From positions 17,914 to 81,913 of the forward strand of contig NZ_CACSJM010000006.1 of NCBI RefSeq assembly GCF_902706185.1: 64,000 nucleotides of DNA, read 5' to 3'. This document shows, piece by piece, positions 27,594 through 38,000 of the stretch. Both the position numbers and the translations under genes were made by a program. Numbering within the stretch: position 1 is the stretch's first letter; every line of letters starts with the position of its first letter. A model generated the notes under the pieces. It had not been told where the DNA came from, did no database searches, and worked only from the letters and a program-made list of their open reading frames with translations. The DNA comes from Roseomonas sp. 18066 (GTDB lineage: Bacteria > Pseudomonadota > Alphaproteobacteria > Acetobacterales > Acetobacteraceae).

Positions 27594-28421
27594 TTATCGA
27601 TGGTCGGTGCTCAGGCTGACGGATTCCCAGCGCTCAAGCTCCTGACGCTGGCTGTCCAGCTCGTCCTTTGCTCCCTGCACGGCATCGCTGCCGAGAAGCA
27701 GGCGGAAGGGCGGCGTGTTCCCGCCGACGACCTTGATCAGCGCCTGGGCCGCCAAAGCAGGATCGCCAAGCTGGGTGCCGTGCGTCCGGTCATTCTCCTT
27801 GCGGCGCAACCCGGCGGTCTTGGCATAGTCGGCGATGTTCGCGCCGGCCTGCTGGAGGGAGCGGCCAGCGAAATCGGTGCGGAAGGCGCCAGGCTCCACC
27901 ACGATGACGCGGATCCCGAGCGGGCCGACCTCCTTGCGCAGGGCATCCGACATCCCCTCCAGCGCGAACTTCGACGCCGCGTAATAGGCGGAGCCAGGCG
28001 AGGCACGGCGGCCCGCAATGGAGGAGAGGTTGACGATGGTGCCGAAGCGGCGCGACCGCATCCCTGGCAGGGCCGCCTTGATCATCGCGACGGCACCGAA
28101 AAAGTTGGTGGCGAACAGCGTGGCGACCTCGGCCTCGTCGGCTTCCTCGACGGCGGCGCGATAGCCATAGCCCGCATTGTTCACCAGCACGTCGATCGCG
28201 CCGAACCGCTCGACAGCCGCGGTCACGCTGGCCTCGACTTGGCTTCGATCGGTGACATCGAGGGCGAGCGGCAAGGCCGTGTCTGGAAACTCGGCCGCAA
28301 GGCTTTCGAGACTGTCCAGCTTGCGGGCGGTGATGACCGCGTTGAATCCCGCCTCCAGGACGGCACGCGCCAGGCTGCCGCCCAATCCTGTCGAGCATCC
28401 GGTGATGAGCCAGGTGGCCAT
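27594..28421 (-). CDS. Short-chain dehydrogenase/reductase
   Basis: 275 residues from the ATG at 28421, which has AGGGAGA upstream; the frame stays open 16 codons further. TGCSTGLGGSLARA, NNAGYGYRAAV, IVNLSSIAGRRA and YYAASKFALEGM give a complete classical SDR. It resembles the SDR at 18590 but sits in the LysR-linked operon after the MFS gene (54-bp gap). Substrate unknown; with AKR and esterase neighbours, carbonyl reduction during detoxification is plausible. Confidence 0.9.
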   Translation of the reverse strand: MATWLITGCSTGLGGSLARAVLEAGFNAVITARKLDSLESLAAEFPDTALPLALDVTDRSQVEASVTAAVERFGAIDVLVNNAGYGYRAAVEEADEAEVATLFATNFFGAVAMIKAALPGMRSRRFGTIVNLSSIAGRRASPGSAYYAASKFALEGMSDALRKEVGPLGIRVIVVEPGAFRTDFAGRSLQQAGANIADYAKTAGLRRKENDRTHGTQLGDPALAAQALIKVVGGNTPPFRLLLGSDAVQGAKDELDSQRQELERWESVSLSTDHR

Positions 28422-28475
28422 GGGACTCTCCCTTCGTGTTGCAGCTTCGATGTGACGGGTGATCGCCATCCTCGC

Positions 28476-29945
28476 TCAGGCAGCTGAGGGCTTGCGCCGT
28501 GCGATGAGGAGGAAGACGCATCCGAGCGCCAGGAACACCATGACGGCGGCGGCCAGCATGGCGTTGTCGACCCGATGGGCGAGCAGCGCGATGCCCGCCA
28601 ACCCTTCGGAAGCGATGACCGACGCGGCGACCTGTCCAGCCAGGCCGAGGGAGCCGCCCAGCTGGTGCGCGGCATTGACCACCCCGGAGGCCGCGCCGGC
28701 ATCCTGGTCCGCAACGCCGGCGATGCCGGACTGCGTCAGCGGCGCCATCGCGCCTCCCTGGCCGAGCCCGATCAGCAGCATCGGCAGGGCAAGGCTGCCC
28801 CAATAGGTCGCCTCGGCGGGCAGCAGGCTGAGCCAGAGGAGACCAAGCAGGCTGGCGATCATGCTCGCGACGAGCAGCCGCGTGGCGCCGAGGCGTGCCA
28901 TCAGCTGGGGCACGCGCAGGGCGACGATAAAGTTGACCACCATCGCCGGCAGGAAGGCGAGGCCGGTCAAAGCGGGGCTATAGCCCAGCACGCCCTGCAT
29001 GAACTGCGTGGCGAAAAAGAAGAAGCCGACATTCGCGCCCAGAAACAGCAGGCGCGCGAGATAGGCGCCGGCGCGCTCGCGGCTTCGAAACAACCGAAGC
29101 GGCATGATCGGCTGGCGGGCGCGGGCCTCGATGGCAACGAAGGCGGCGAGCAGCACGCCGCCCGACAGCACGGCGCCGAGGGTCGCGGCATCGGCCCAGC
29201 CGGCGGCGGCCGAATGGACGATGCCGAAGACGAGCGCGGTCATGCCGAGGGTCGAGGTCACCGCGCCGGCAAAATCGAAGGTGCCGCCATGGCGCTCCGT
29301 CTCCGCGATGAAGCGGTAGGCTGCGGCGATCAGCCCGAGCGCCACGGGCAGATTGATGAAGAAGCCGACCCGCCAGGACAGCCAGTCCGCCAGGATGCCG
29401 CCCAGGACGAGGCCGAAGCTCGCCGAAATTCCGGCTGCCGCGGCGTAATAGGCGACGGCGCGGGTTCGTTCCGGGCCGGCGGGGAAATTGATCTGCAGCA
29501 GGGCCAGGGTGGAAGGCGCCAGGATCGCTGAACCGAGGCCCTGGGCGGCGCGCGCTGCGATCATGGTGGTCGGCGTCTGCGCGAAGCCGATGAACAGCGA
29601 GGCGATGGCGAAGATGGCGAGCCCGATCGCGAAGACGCGCCGACGCCCCAGGATGTCGCCGGCGCGCGCGCCCAGCAGCAGGAAGCCGCCGAAGGTCAGC
29701 GTGTAGGCGGTCGAGATCCAGGAGAGGCCAGCGTCGGAAAAGCCCAGTTCCATGCGGATCTTGGGCAAGCCCGTGATCACGATGGAAATGTCGAGGACGA
29801 TCATGATGTAGCTCATCATGATGATGGCGAGGATGGCCCGCTTGTCGACGTGCGGAAGCGAAGCAGGAGCCGGCTGGTCCTTGCCTCGATTGATCGCGTT
29901 GGTGAGCGTGAGCGCTGGAGGCATTCTTGTCTTCGCGGCTGCCAT
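28476..29945 (-). CDS. MFS drug/solute efflux transporter (DHA2, EmrB/QacA type)
   Basis: 489 residues with about 14 predicted membrane segments. Motif A-like GARAGDILGRRRVF lies in the loop 2-3 region, and the motif C region (GLVLGGILADWLSWRVGFFINLP) is typical of 14-TMS antiporters. It exports organic compounds using proton motive force. First gene of the minus operon MFS-SDR-AKR-hydrolase-NmrA and divergent from the LysR gene, with a LysR-type box in between; this is the classic arrangement of a LysR-controlled efflux operon. Confidence 0.92.
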   Translation of the reverse strand: MAAAKTRMPPALTLTNAINRGKDQPAPASLPHVDKRAILAIIMMSYIMIVLDISIVITGLPKIRMELGFSDAGLSWISTAYTLTFGGFLLLGARAGDILGRRRVFAIGLAIFAIASLFIGFAQTPTTMIAARAAQGLGSAILAPSTLALLQINFPAGPERTRAVAYYAAAAGISASFGLVLGGILADWLSWRVGFFINLPVALGLIAAAYRFIAETERHGGTFDFAGAVTSTLGMTALVFGIVHSAAAGWADAATLGAVLSGGVLLAAFVAIEARARQPIMPLRLFRSRERAGAYLARLLFLGANVGFFFFATQFMQGVLGYSPALTGLAFLPAMVVNFIVALRVPQLMARLGATRLLVASMIASLLGLLWLSLLPAEATYWGSLALPMLLIGLGQGGAMAPLTQSGIAGVADQDAGAASGVVNAAHQLGGSLGLAGQVAASVIASEGLAGIALLAHRVDNAMLAAAVMVFLALGCVFLLIARRKPSAA

Positions 29946-30009
29946 GAGAATGCAGGCACCTTAAATCCCACCGGCGAGCTCGATTAGACACATGGATCCG
30001 CATGTCGAG

Positions 30010-30024
30010 ATAAGCAGACCTAAT
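30010..30024. promoter_or_regulatory. Predicted LysR box (site c)
   Basis: ATAAG-CAGAC-CTAAT, one mismatch from ATTAG-N5-CTAAT, T-N11-A kept. It sits in the 301-bp divergent region between the MFS gene (65 bp from its start) and the LysR gene (about 223 bp). No gene is seen in 29946-30246. Confidence 0.6.
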
Positions 30025-30246
30025 AAAAGGACCTGGTCACATCCCTGCGCAGCGGCATTCCTTCGGCTGCGGAGAAGCAAGCTTTGATGGCGGCAACTGA
30101 TCTCCGCGCAGGCTTCGCCACCAGGGCGCGCGACCGAGCCAAGTCAGCCCGTCCTCGCCGTGTCACCATCGCGCATCAATTCTGGCGATGTCGCATTCCG
30201 GAAGCCGGCGCTATAAATCGAATGTCGGCATAAGGTTTATTAATGA

Positions 30247-31137
30247 ATGGCGGCGAATTTCAATGACCTGGCTTCCCTGGCCCTGGTTGCTCGGGAGCGC
30301 AGCTTCACCCGTGCCGCGGCCAAGCTCGGCGTTTCCCAGTCGGCGTTGAGCCAGTCGGTCCGCGGGCTGGAGGAGAGGCTCGGGGTCAGGCTGCTTACCC
30401 GCACCACCCGCAGCGTTGCGCCGACGGAGGCCGGACAACGTCTGCTGGCTTCCATCGCGCCCAGCTTCGAGGAGATCGAGAACGCCTTGGGTGCCCTGCA
30501 GGAACTGCGCGACAAGCCGTCGGGCAAGATCCGGATCACGGCAGGCGAACACGCTGCCATTTCCGTGCTGCAGCCTGCCCTCAAGCGCTTTCTGCCGAAC
30601 TATCCCGACATCACCATTGAGATCATCGTCGACTACGGCCTGACCGACATCGTGGCCCAGGGCTATGACGCCGGCGTGCGCATGGGCGAGCAGGTGGCGA
30701 AGGACATGATCGCGGTCCGCATCGGCCCCGACCTGCGCATGGCGGTGGTGGGGTCGCCCGCCTACTTCGCCCAACATCCGAAGCCCATGACGCCGCAGGA
30801 CCTTGCCGCGCACAACTGCATCAATGTGCGCCTGCCCACCTATGGCGGGCTGTTTCCCTGGGATCTCGAGAAGGATGGGCGAGAGGTCAATGTCCGGGGC
30901 GAGGGGCAGCTCATCTTCAACAACCTTGGTCTGCGGCTGAGCTCGGCGCTGGACGGCCTGGGCCTGGCGTATCTGCCGGAGGACCAGGCCAGCGCGGCGA
31001 TCGCGGAGGGCCGGCTCGTGCGGGTGCTCGACGACTGGTGCCCGTCTTTTCCGGGCTACCACCTCTATTACCCGAGCCGTCGGCACGCCTCCCCGGCCTT
31101 CAGCCTGCTGGTGGACGTTCTTCGCCATCGGGGATAG
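30247..31137 (+). CDS. LysR-family transcriptional regulator
   Basis: 296 residues. The N-terminal winged HTH is ASLALVARERSFTRAAAKLGVSQSALSQSVRGLEERLGVRLLTRTTRSV; the C-terminal part is a LysR substrate-binding domain of the AaeR/DmlR/YafC-like subgroup (GKIRITAGEHAAISVLQP). It is divergent from the MFS operon. Four ATTAG-N5-CTAAT-type boxes sit upstream of the surrounding operons, so it is the likely regulator of the whole 19.5-34.7 kb block. Its 3' end overlaps the convergent membrane cytochrome gene by 38 bp. Confidence 0.92.
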   Translation: MAANFNDLASLALVARERSFTRAAAKLGVSQSALSQSVRGLEERLGVRLLTRTTRSVAPTEAGQRLLASIAPSFEEIENALGALQELRDKPSGKIRITAGEHAAISVLQPALKRFLPNYPDITIEIIVDYGLTDIVAQGYDAGVRMGEQVAKDMIAVRIGPDLRMAVVGSPAYFAQHPKPMTPQDLAAHNCINVRLPTYGGLFPWDLEKDGREVNVRGEGQLIFNNLGLRLSSALDGLGLAYLPEDQASAAIAEGRLVRVLDDWCPSFPGYHLYYPSRRHASPAFSLLVDVLRHRG

Positions 31138-31837
31138 CCGACGGCGCAGGCGGCCTTCGCGGCGTCCTGCCGGTTGGCTTGCGCAAAGTCAGCCGCCCGT
31201 AATGGGTCAGGGCAATGCACAGGCCGGCAATCGCGAGGCAATGCAGGAAGAAGCCGGCGACGCTGTCCTCGAAGTTCCACCAGTCGAGCGACACCTGCAT
31301 GCTGAGCCTGCCGCCCAGACCGAGCACGAAGGCGCTGCAGACGCCCTGGACCGCGATGGCGGCGGCCGCGGCGCGGAGGAGCCAGGCCCGCGCCTTGCTG
31401 GGCCTGTCCAGGCCGAACAGCCCGCGCGCCGCGCCCATCAGCATCGGCCAGCGCAGGCCCAGATGAACGGCCACGATCACCAGTGCCCAATAGGCGGCCA
31501 GGGTGTGGATCTGCCGCACGGTAAAGCCGCCGAAGGCCGAGAGAAGGCCTGACAGCGCGTTCGAGATCATGATGCTGGTCACCAGCAACGCCAGCATGCA
31601 GCCGAGCAGCAGCAGCGTCAGCGCGGTGTTGAACAGCCCCCGCGTCTCGCGCCGCGCCTGGGGCAGGCGGCTCCACCAGCGCCGGTTAAGGACATTGTGC
31701 AGGATCAGCAGCAGGAACATCGCGGTTCCTGCCACCTCATGCGCGGTATTGCCGAGCCACCAGTAGGACAGGCCGAACAGCAGCAGGCTGGCCGAGGCCA
31801 GGTCCAGCAGCAGGCGCCGGGACAGGGCAGAGCTCAC
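31100..31837 (-). CDS. b-type cytochrome-like membrane protein (DUF4405 type)
   Basis: 245 residues starting at GTG 31837, which overlaps the stop of the P460-like gene (GTGA). About six membrane helices are seen; conserved His residues in HEVAGTAMF, LHNVLNRRWW, RQIHTLAAYW and VHLGLRWPML match the haem-ligand pattern of cytochrome b561/DUF4405 proteins. It probably moves electrons between the quinone pool and the periplasmic haem protein encoded just upstream. The C-terminal tail is Pro/Arg-rich and cytoplasmic. Confidence 0.75.
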   Translation of the reverse strand: MSSALSRRLLLDLASASLLLFGLSYWWLGNTAHEVAGTAMFLLLILHNVLNRRWWSRLPQARRETRGLFNTALTLLLLGCMLALLVTSIMISNALSGLLSAFGGFTVRQIHTLAAYWALVIVAVHLGLRWPMLMGAARGLFGLDRPSKARAWLLRAAAAAIAVQGVCSAFVLGLGGRLSMQVSLDWWNFEDSVAGFFLHCLAIAGLCIALTHYGRLTLRKPTGRTPRRPPAPSAIPDGEERPPAG

Positions 31838-32319
31838 TCGACCGGCGTGCCGTTGAAGCGGGGAATGCGATAGGCGGTGAACAGGTAGTCGGCGCCCTGC
31901 TGGCTGGTGTGGCAGGACTGGCAGCGGGCGGTGTTCTCGTTGAGGTTCAGGCTGCGATCCGGCCAGTACCATTGGAACTGCCAATCGGCGGTGCGGCGGC
32001 GCGCATCGTAGTCGGCGCCAAAGCCCTCGCCCTTCTCCATGACGAAGTAGCGGTAGAGCTTGCCGTCGCGGTAATCGACCAGCACGAAATGGGTGCCTGC
32101 CGGGATCGGCTGGCGGTTCTTTACCGCCTCGATCGCCTCAGGCGTGGTCATGATGTGCTCGGTCACATTGCCGCGCCGGACCGTCGTATAATGGACGAGC
32201 TGGTCGAGATTCTCGGGGAAGCTGACCCGGTTGGGCTCGGCCTGGACCTGCCAGCCGATCGCCAGGATGGCCACGGCGGCAAGGGCCGCCAGAGCGAGGC
32301 TGCGCGCGGAAAACTTCAT
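31834..32319 (-). CDS. Periplasmic cytochrome P460-like protein
   Basis: 161 residues from the ATG at 32319. An N-terminal signal (ARSLALAALAAVAILAIGWQVQA) is followed by a P460-type beta fold (PIPAGTHFVLVDYRDGKLYRYFVMEKGEGFG) and a single haem c site CQSCH near the C-terminus. Family members bind a c-type or P460 haem and act in oxidation or electron transfer. The gene overlaps the membrane cytochrome gene, so the two probably form a complex. Confidence 0.8.
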   Translation of the reverse strand: MKFSARSLALAALAAVAILAIGWQVQAEPNRVSFPENLDQLVHYTTVRRGNVTEHIMTTPEAIEAVKNRQPIPAGTHFVLVDYRDGKLYRYFVMEKGEGFGADYDARRRTADWQFQWYWPDRSLNLNENTARCQSCHTSQQGADYLFTAYRIPRFNGTPVE

Positions 32320-32393
32320 GGCTGCTGTGCTCGCGAAGACGCGTGGCATGCACCCGGTCGACGATCACTTGCCGTCGACCGGGCACGGCCCGC

Positions 32394-33506
32394 TCAGGTG
32401 GGAGGAGCTTCGATCGTCCGGGCGAAGAAAGGTGTCAGGCTGTCCATGGCGGCCGCGACATAGGCCGGAACCCAGTAGGTCTCGATATGCGTCGCACCGT
32501 CGATCCGGACTAAGGCCTTGTCCGTGGTGCCGACCGCCTTCGGAAAGGCTTCCTCGGTCATGTACAGGCTGTCGGCCTTGCTGCCGGCGATCATCAGCAG
32601 CGGCTGGTCGATCAGCGCAATCGAGTCCGTCGCGTCCCAGCGCATCAGGTCGAGCAGGCTGCTCGTGGTGTACTTGAAGGTGGAATTGGGATGCGCATGG
32701 GTCTTCCAGTAGTATTCGTAGCCCTGGCGGTACATCTCGAAGGGCAGCGCCGCGATCTGCGCATCGGTCATGTCCGCATCGCCGGCATAGAGGATCTCGC
32801 CCCCCGCCGCTTCCTGCGCCCGCGCGGTTGAAGCCTGCCGCAGCCGCGCCTCGATCGTTCTGACCTGGCTGTCGGCAAAGCCGTTGCGGCGAACGCGGCC
32901 GGAGTTGAACATGCTCAGCGTCGCAATTGCCTTGAAGCGCTTGTCCGTGGCTGCTGCCGCCAGCGAATATCCGCCGCCGCCGCAGATGCCCAGCAGACCG
33001 AGCCGTGCGGCATCCACCCCGGCGTAGCGGGTGATGAAATCCGCGGCACCATGGATGTCCTCGATCCGGAAGGCCGGCTTGTCGATGCTGCGCGGCAGGC
33101 CGCCGCTACCGCCCTGATAGGCCGCGTCAGCCGCAATCGCGATATAGCCGAGCTCGGCCAGGCGCTGTGCATACAGGCCCGCCACCTGCTCCTTCACGCC
33201 GCCGTTGGGATGCGCGACCACGATCGCGGGGTACCGCCGGGCCGCGTCGTAGCCGGGCGGGGTATAGACATTGGCTGCGATGTCGAGGCCGTTGAGCTTG
33301 TAGCTGACCGGGCGGATATTGACCTTGCCGGCTTCGTTCGCTGTCAACGCACCACGATAGACCAGCCCGAACGGGTTCCGCGCGTTGTCGGCGGCGGTTG
33401 CTGTTGCTGGCGCCATGGCCATGACTCCTGTGAATGTTCCTGATACGGCCAGCGTGGTTGCCGCGAGGAGGTTCCGGCGCGACATGCGGATGTCGGCGTC
33501 GTGCAT
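32394..33506 (-). CDS. Exported alpha/beta-hydrolase (dienelactone hydrolase-like)
   Basis: 370 residues from the ATG at 33506, with AGAGGA upstream. A Tat leader (RMSRRNLLAATTLAVSGTF) precedes an alpha/beta-hydrolase with YPAIVVAHPNGGVKEQ (oxyanion region), nucleophile region LGLLGICGGGGYSLAAA (Cys in place of the usual Ser, as in dienelactone hydrolases), and a late His (GATHIETYW). It likely hydrolyses an ester or lactone in the periplasm. It lies 26 bp after another secreted hydrolase gene and before the P460/b-cytochrome pair. Confidence 0.85.
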   Translation of the reverse strand: MHDADIRMSRRNLLAATTLAVSGTFTGVMAMAPATATAADNARNPFGLVYRGALTANEAGKVNIRPVSYKLNGLDIAANVYTPPGYDAARRYPAIVVAHPNGGVKEQVAGLYAQRLAELGYIAIAADAAYQGGSGGLPRSIDKPAFRIEDIHGAADFITRYAGVDAARLGLLGICGGGGYSLAAAATDKRFKAIATLSMFNSGRVRRNGFADSQVRTIEARLRQASTARAQEAAGGEILYAGDADMTDAQIAALPFEMYRQGYEYYWKTHAHPNSTFKYTTSSLLDLMRWDATDSIALIDQPLLMIAGSKADSLYMTEEAFPKAVGTTDKALVRIDGATHIETYWVPAYVAAAMDSLTPFFARTIEAPPT

Positions 33507-33532
33507 CGTGGTGTCCTCTCGATGAGAGCGTG

Positions 33533-34618
33533 TCAGTCCAGCTTCTTCGCGGCGAGAAAGCGTGAGACCTGATTAGCGATCTCGACGTTGTTCAGGTCGG
33601 AGAAGGGGAAGTGCGTGTTGCCGTGGATGCCCGCCTCCGGCAGGTGCACGACCTGCACGTCGCCGCCATGCCGGTTGACGGCGTCGCGCCAGAGCCGCGC
33701 CATCTTCAGCCGTCCGCGCCAGGCATCCTGGGTGGGGATGTCGCTCGGCGTCGCCGGGATGTTGTCGCCGTAGAAGATGACGATGGGGATGCGGGTCAGC
33801 GCCATGAACTCGGCCATCGGCACCGGCATGCCGGCGACGGTGTCGAAGCTGGTCGGGATCGCGGCCGGTACCTCGCCTTCGGGGAAGACGAAGTTGCTGC
33901 CGGGCTCGAAGGCGACGATGGCGCGGATATTCGGGCTCTTGATCGCCGCTACCCAGCCCGGGCCGCCGGACTGCGAATGGGTGAACAGGATGCCGGGCCC
34001 GATGCGGCCGAACAGGGCGGCGACACCGTCCGACACGACATTCATGTCGAAGGCGCCGGTGTTCGGCGTCATGGCACGGAAATACTGGTTCAGGGTCTCG
34101 GGTGCGCGGTCGAACTGCACGCCGTCGAAATAGTTTGGCCAGATGCCGACACGGAACTGCCCGAACCAGAATTGCTCATCCGGGGTCGGCGTGAGGGTCG
34201 CTGCGACCGTGCTGCGACCGGCATTGCCGCGGCGGGGCTGGTCGACCAGGTAGGTTGCAAAACGGCGGCGCAGGAAGATGTTCTGGAAGCCCTCGCGGCC
34301 ATCCGCGGTGGTCTCCCAGGTCTTCGAGAACTGCCCTGCCCCGTGCCACATGACGATCGGAAGCCGGCGCGCATCGGGCGGGACCTGGTAGAAGGCGTAG
34401 AGGTGGTCGCCGCGGAAAGTCTGCCCGGCGGGCTCAAGCGGGCGGTGGGGATCGAAGGTCCCGGGTGCCGTTGCGACGGTGCCCCCAACGGCGAAGCTGC
34501 CCTGCTCCTGGATCACCAGCGGCGCAGGCCGCCCGGCCTGCTGGGCCAGGGCGACGGGCGCCGCTAGGAGGCTCGCGGCCATCCACAGCGTCGTGGCAAG
34601 GGACTTCGTTCTATGCAC
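33533..34618 (-). CDS. Secreted alpha/beta-hydrolase
   Basis: 361 residues from GTG 34618, which has AGAGG 8 nt upstream and begins directly with a signal peptide (KSLATTLWMAASLLAAPVALAQ); an ATG at 34654 would add 12 residues. The body has WHGAGQFSKTWE (oxyanion), the nucleophile region LFTHSQSGGPGWV (Ser in HSQSGG), and FYGDNIPA as the acid segment with a late His (GIHGNTHFPF). First gene of the minus operon hydrolase-hydrolase-P460-b-type cytochrome; a perfect LysR-type box lies just upstream (34702-34716). Confidence 0.8.
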   Translation of the reverse strand: MHRTKSLATTLWMAASLLAAPVALAQQAGRPAPLVIQEQGSFAVGGTVATAPGTFDPHRPLEPAGQTFRGDHLYAFYQVPPDARRLPIVMWHGAGQFSKTWETTADGREGFQNIFLRRRFATYLVDQPRRGNAGRSTVAATLTPTPDEQFWFGQFRVGIWPNYFDGVQFDRAPETLNQYFRAMTPNTGAFDMNVVSDGVAALFGRIGPGILFTHSQSGGPGWVAAIKSPNIRAIVAFEPGSNFVFPEGEVPAAIPTSFDTVAGMPVPMAEFMALTRIPIVIFYGDNIPATPSDIPTQDAWRGRLKMARLWRDAVNRHGGDVQVVHLPEAGIHGNTHFPFSDLNNVEIANQVSRFLAAKKLD

Positions 34619-34701
34619 GGTGCGAGCCTCTGGCGTGAACTGCTGCACTAACATGAACCCCAATTCATTCTCCGATTAGGCGGGTATCGCCAATAACAAT
34701 C

Positions 34702-34716
34702 ATTAGCCCATCTAAT
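34702..34716. promoter_or_regulatory. Predicted LysR box (site d)
   Basis: Perfect inverted repeat ATTAG-CCCAT-CTAAT with T-N11-A, 84 bp upstream of the secreted hydrolase start at 34618 (48 bp from the alternative ATG). The rest of 34717-35010 shows no gene. Confidence 0.65.
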
Positions 34717-35010
34717 CTCTGGTGGGATTCTCAACGTGGCGCTCAGCCCGGTAGGTGCTGCCAAGTTTTCGCCTTGCGCTAGTGGAATGACGGCTGTACC
34801 TGCTCGCCACTCCTAGAATCCAATTTTGATGACGACGCGAGGCAGCGCGGGGTGGGCACATGGAAATCGGTGCCGCGCTGGGGTTGAAGATCTCTGGAGA
34901 GGCTCTGTCGCCTCCGCCGATCTCCAGTATTTTGGTGCTGCTCGGACCTAGTAGTGCACGATGAGGCGTGGTCTTCTCGCCATGTTCGCTACGATTCGCA
35001 AGGAACGTGC

Positions 35011-38000
35011 ATGGCGAAGAAGCCCCGCCAGCCTAGCTTGCCTATCGACCCCGTTAACGGCTTCCTTTGCTCCCTGCCACACACAGGGGAGGCCGGCTTC
35101 GAAGGCCTCGTCGCTCGTGTCCTCACGGCCGAGACGGGCCGTACCTTCCGCCTGCAGCGCTCTGGGAACCAGGCGGGACGAGATGCCGAGACTGAGCTCG
35201 GAACCGGCACGGTCATCAGCATGGAGGCGAAGCACTATTCGAAGTCCATGCCTGACCTGCGAGACTTGACTGGCGGCTTGGCGCAGGCATCACTCCTTCA
35301 CCCTCCGGTCGATGTCTGGGTGGTGGCGACGACGGCGCCGCTCTCCCCGGAGATGCAGCGAGAGATCGGCGAGCACGCTCGGGGTCATGGCATCGATTGG
35401 TTCGCGCTCGATGCTGACCCCGAGGGACCCAGGCTGCTCTGGTTGCTTGCTGCGCAGGAAAAGGCGGTACTGGCCTTTGCCGAGCAGCATCATCCCACTG
35501 TCGATCGCGCTGCCTTGGCATCGGCGCTGCAAGCCCTGACGCAGTCGGAGGGGTTTGGCGATCGCCTCGCCCGACTTCGACACGCTTTGCACAGCAAGAT
35601 CCTCGGGTTTGCCGACGCAGCAGGCAAGGTACACGCGGCGGTCCGCGGCGCCCTCAGTTCTCCCTCTGAGATGGGCCGACGCTTCAACCAGGATGTTGCG
35701 GTGCTCGCCGCGGGCCGCGAAGTCGTCCCACGTCTCGATATCTCCAGAGGGCTGGACCGTTGGTTGCACGATCTTGCACCTGCCGGCACGCATGCCGCAG
35801 TGCTCGGAGAAGAAGGCGCTGGTAAGACCTGGGCGGTCCTGGCGTGGATTGCCGATCTCCTCGAGCAGCCTTGGACCGGCTGGCTGGTGGTGCCGATATC
35901 CGCTTCGGCGACCCGGTTCGGCGATGGCGACACGATCGAGGATATCCTGCCGCTTGCGCTGGCCCGATGGACGGAAACCGACGAGGAAGAGTGGCGGCCC
36001 CGGCTGCGGCGCTGGCTCAACGACAAGGGGCCGACCCCGCCGCGCCTGCTCGTGATCCTGGATGGTCTGAACGAGCGGACGGAGCTTTACTGGGCAGCCA
36101 TCCTGTCCAGATTGGAGGAGCCCGCTTGGGCGGGGCGGGTCGCCGCGGTCATCGTCGATCGGCCGCTTCACTGGGACGAAGCCTGCGCCCGGAAGATGGG
36201 CACGCCGTTTCACCGGGTGCCGGTGGCAGGCTACACGCCAGCGGAGCTTCGCCTTGCGTTGCGTGCCCAGGGCGTCGACGCAGCGAAGGTGCCGCCAGAC
36301 CTTGATGACCTGATCCGGCTGCCGCGGTACTGCGGGCTGGTTTGCCGCCATTTCGCGGAGATGGCGGCATCTGGGGACTTCACCCGGGCCAGGGTTATCT
36401 ATCTCGATACGCGCGATCGTGCCGCGAGCCGTCGGAAGTATCCGCTTACCAATCAAGAATTCGAAGACCTTGTGGTCGAGGCCGCGCGTCTGCATCGGAA
36501 ATCCCGAGACGGCGTGCCGAAGCACGACTTTGCCGCCCTTGTTCCAGGCCCTGACCGAAGCCGCGACGTTGTCGCGGAGCTGCACAGCTCCGGTATCCTC
36601 GTGCCGGTCGCGGGCAGCACGGGACGCTACAGGGTGGAACCCGTGCGCCTTGCCTATGCGATCGGCTTGCTCCTGGCCGAGGATCTCGCCAGCCGAGCCC
36701 GATCAGGCGCCGGCGAGGCCGAGATCGACGAGGCGATCGCTCAATGGCTGGAGCCAGAGCCGGATGCTGACCTAAAGGTAGAGGCCGCGGCGGCTGCGCT
36801 GTTCCGTGCGACCCTCGCGATGGACAGCTATCCTGCCATCGCCAGGCGTGCCTTGTTGCATCACTGGCTGCGTCTGCGGAACTGGAACGACAACGCCCGC
36901 ATCGCAGTCCTTGCCTATGTCCGGCGTATCCCGGAGGACTTCGTCGCAGCCGCCGAGCGCATATGGTCCAGCGACGGGGCCTATGGCGGTGGCGAGGATT
37001 TCGTCGCGCGAGCCTTTATCGAGCATCGCGACGACCCTGCCGTGCAGCCGATCCTGATTGCCGCCGTCGAATATTGGCTCGGCTTTGTCCAGGAGGTCGG
37101 CTTTCCGTTCCACCGCGCGCAGGAGGGGCAGGCAGGCCTCGGCCCGGAGCCGGCGGAGATCCGGTCCCGCCTCGATGCCCTTGCCGCCGAAGGCTCGGTT
37201 GCTGGGAAACTGGGCATCAAACTGCATGCAACCGGGAGCGACGGCCTGATCCGGTTACGCTCGCTCGCGCTTGGGGTCATGTCGGCCGGATCGCGCCTGC
37301 CATTCGCACGCGCCATCCCGACCTGGGCGGTGTCCTCGGCGGTCATGGATTACACGCTCGAAGCCGACAAGGCCGCCTGGATCCTCCAGCTCACGGATGA
37401 GGATCTCGATCCCGTTTTGTTGCCTGCGGCCCTTGCACTGGCACAGGGCGACGAGACCGAGAGGGAGGCGGCGCGTATGCTGCTTCGCGCCCTGGGGACG
37501 CACGGGGCAGGCAACATCGCTACCCTCCATCCGGCGCCGCTGAACGAGGACTTCGAGCGGCTAAGGCGCCAGCATGCAGCCGATCCTTGCCGTGGGTTCT
37601 TCCAGCTGACCGAGCCCGAATGCGAGACCTGCCTCGGGCGCGACGATATTCCGATGAGGGCATTGCTTCTCAAAAGCGAGAGCTATCTTCTCGATCCGAA
37701 TGCAAGTGTCCCGTCAGCCTTTCTGGATCGGGTCGAAGTCGAATTGGCACTGATTTCCGCAGACGCATTCGGCAGTCACCGCTCACATACATCCCAGGAT
37801 CACGATCGGGAGCGGATGGAAGTTGTCCTCGCCGGGCGCCGGCCGGGTCCGCTGGCAGTCTTCTACCGGCGTGTCATCGCCTCCCTTCCAGCTCGTTGCC
37901 CTGAAGATGCAGCCGGGATAGGCCGGTCTTTGCCGGCCTTCGCTCCCCTGCTGACGCGAAGGGATGCCGATATACTGTTGGCCGCGGTCCAACGGCTCGA

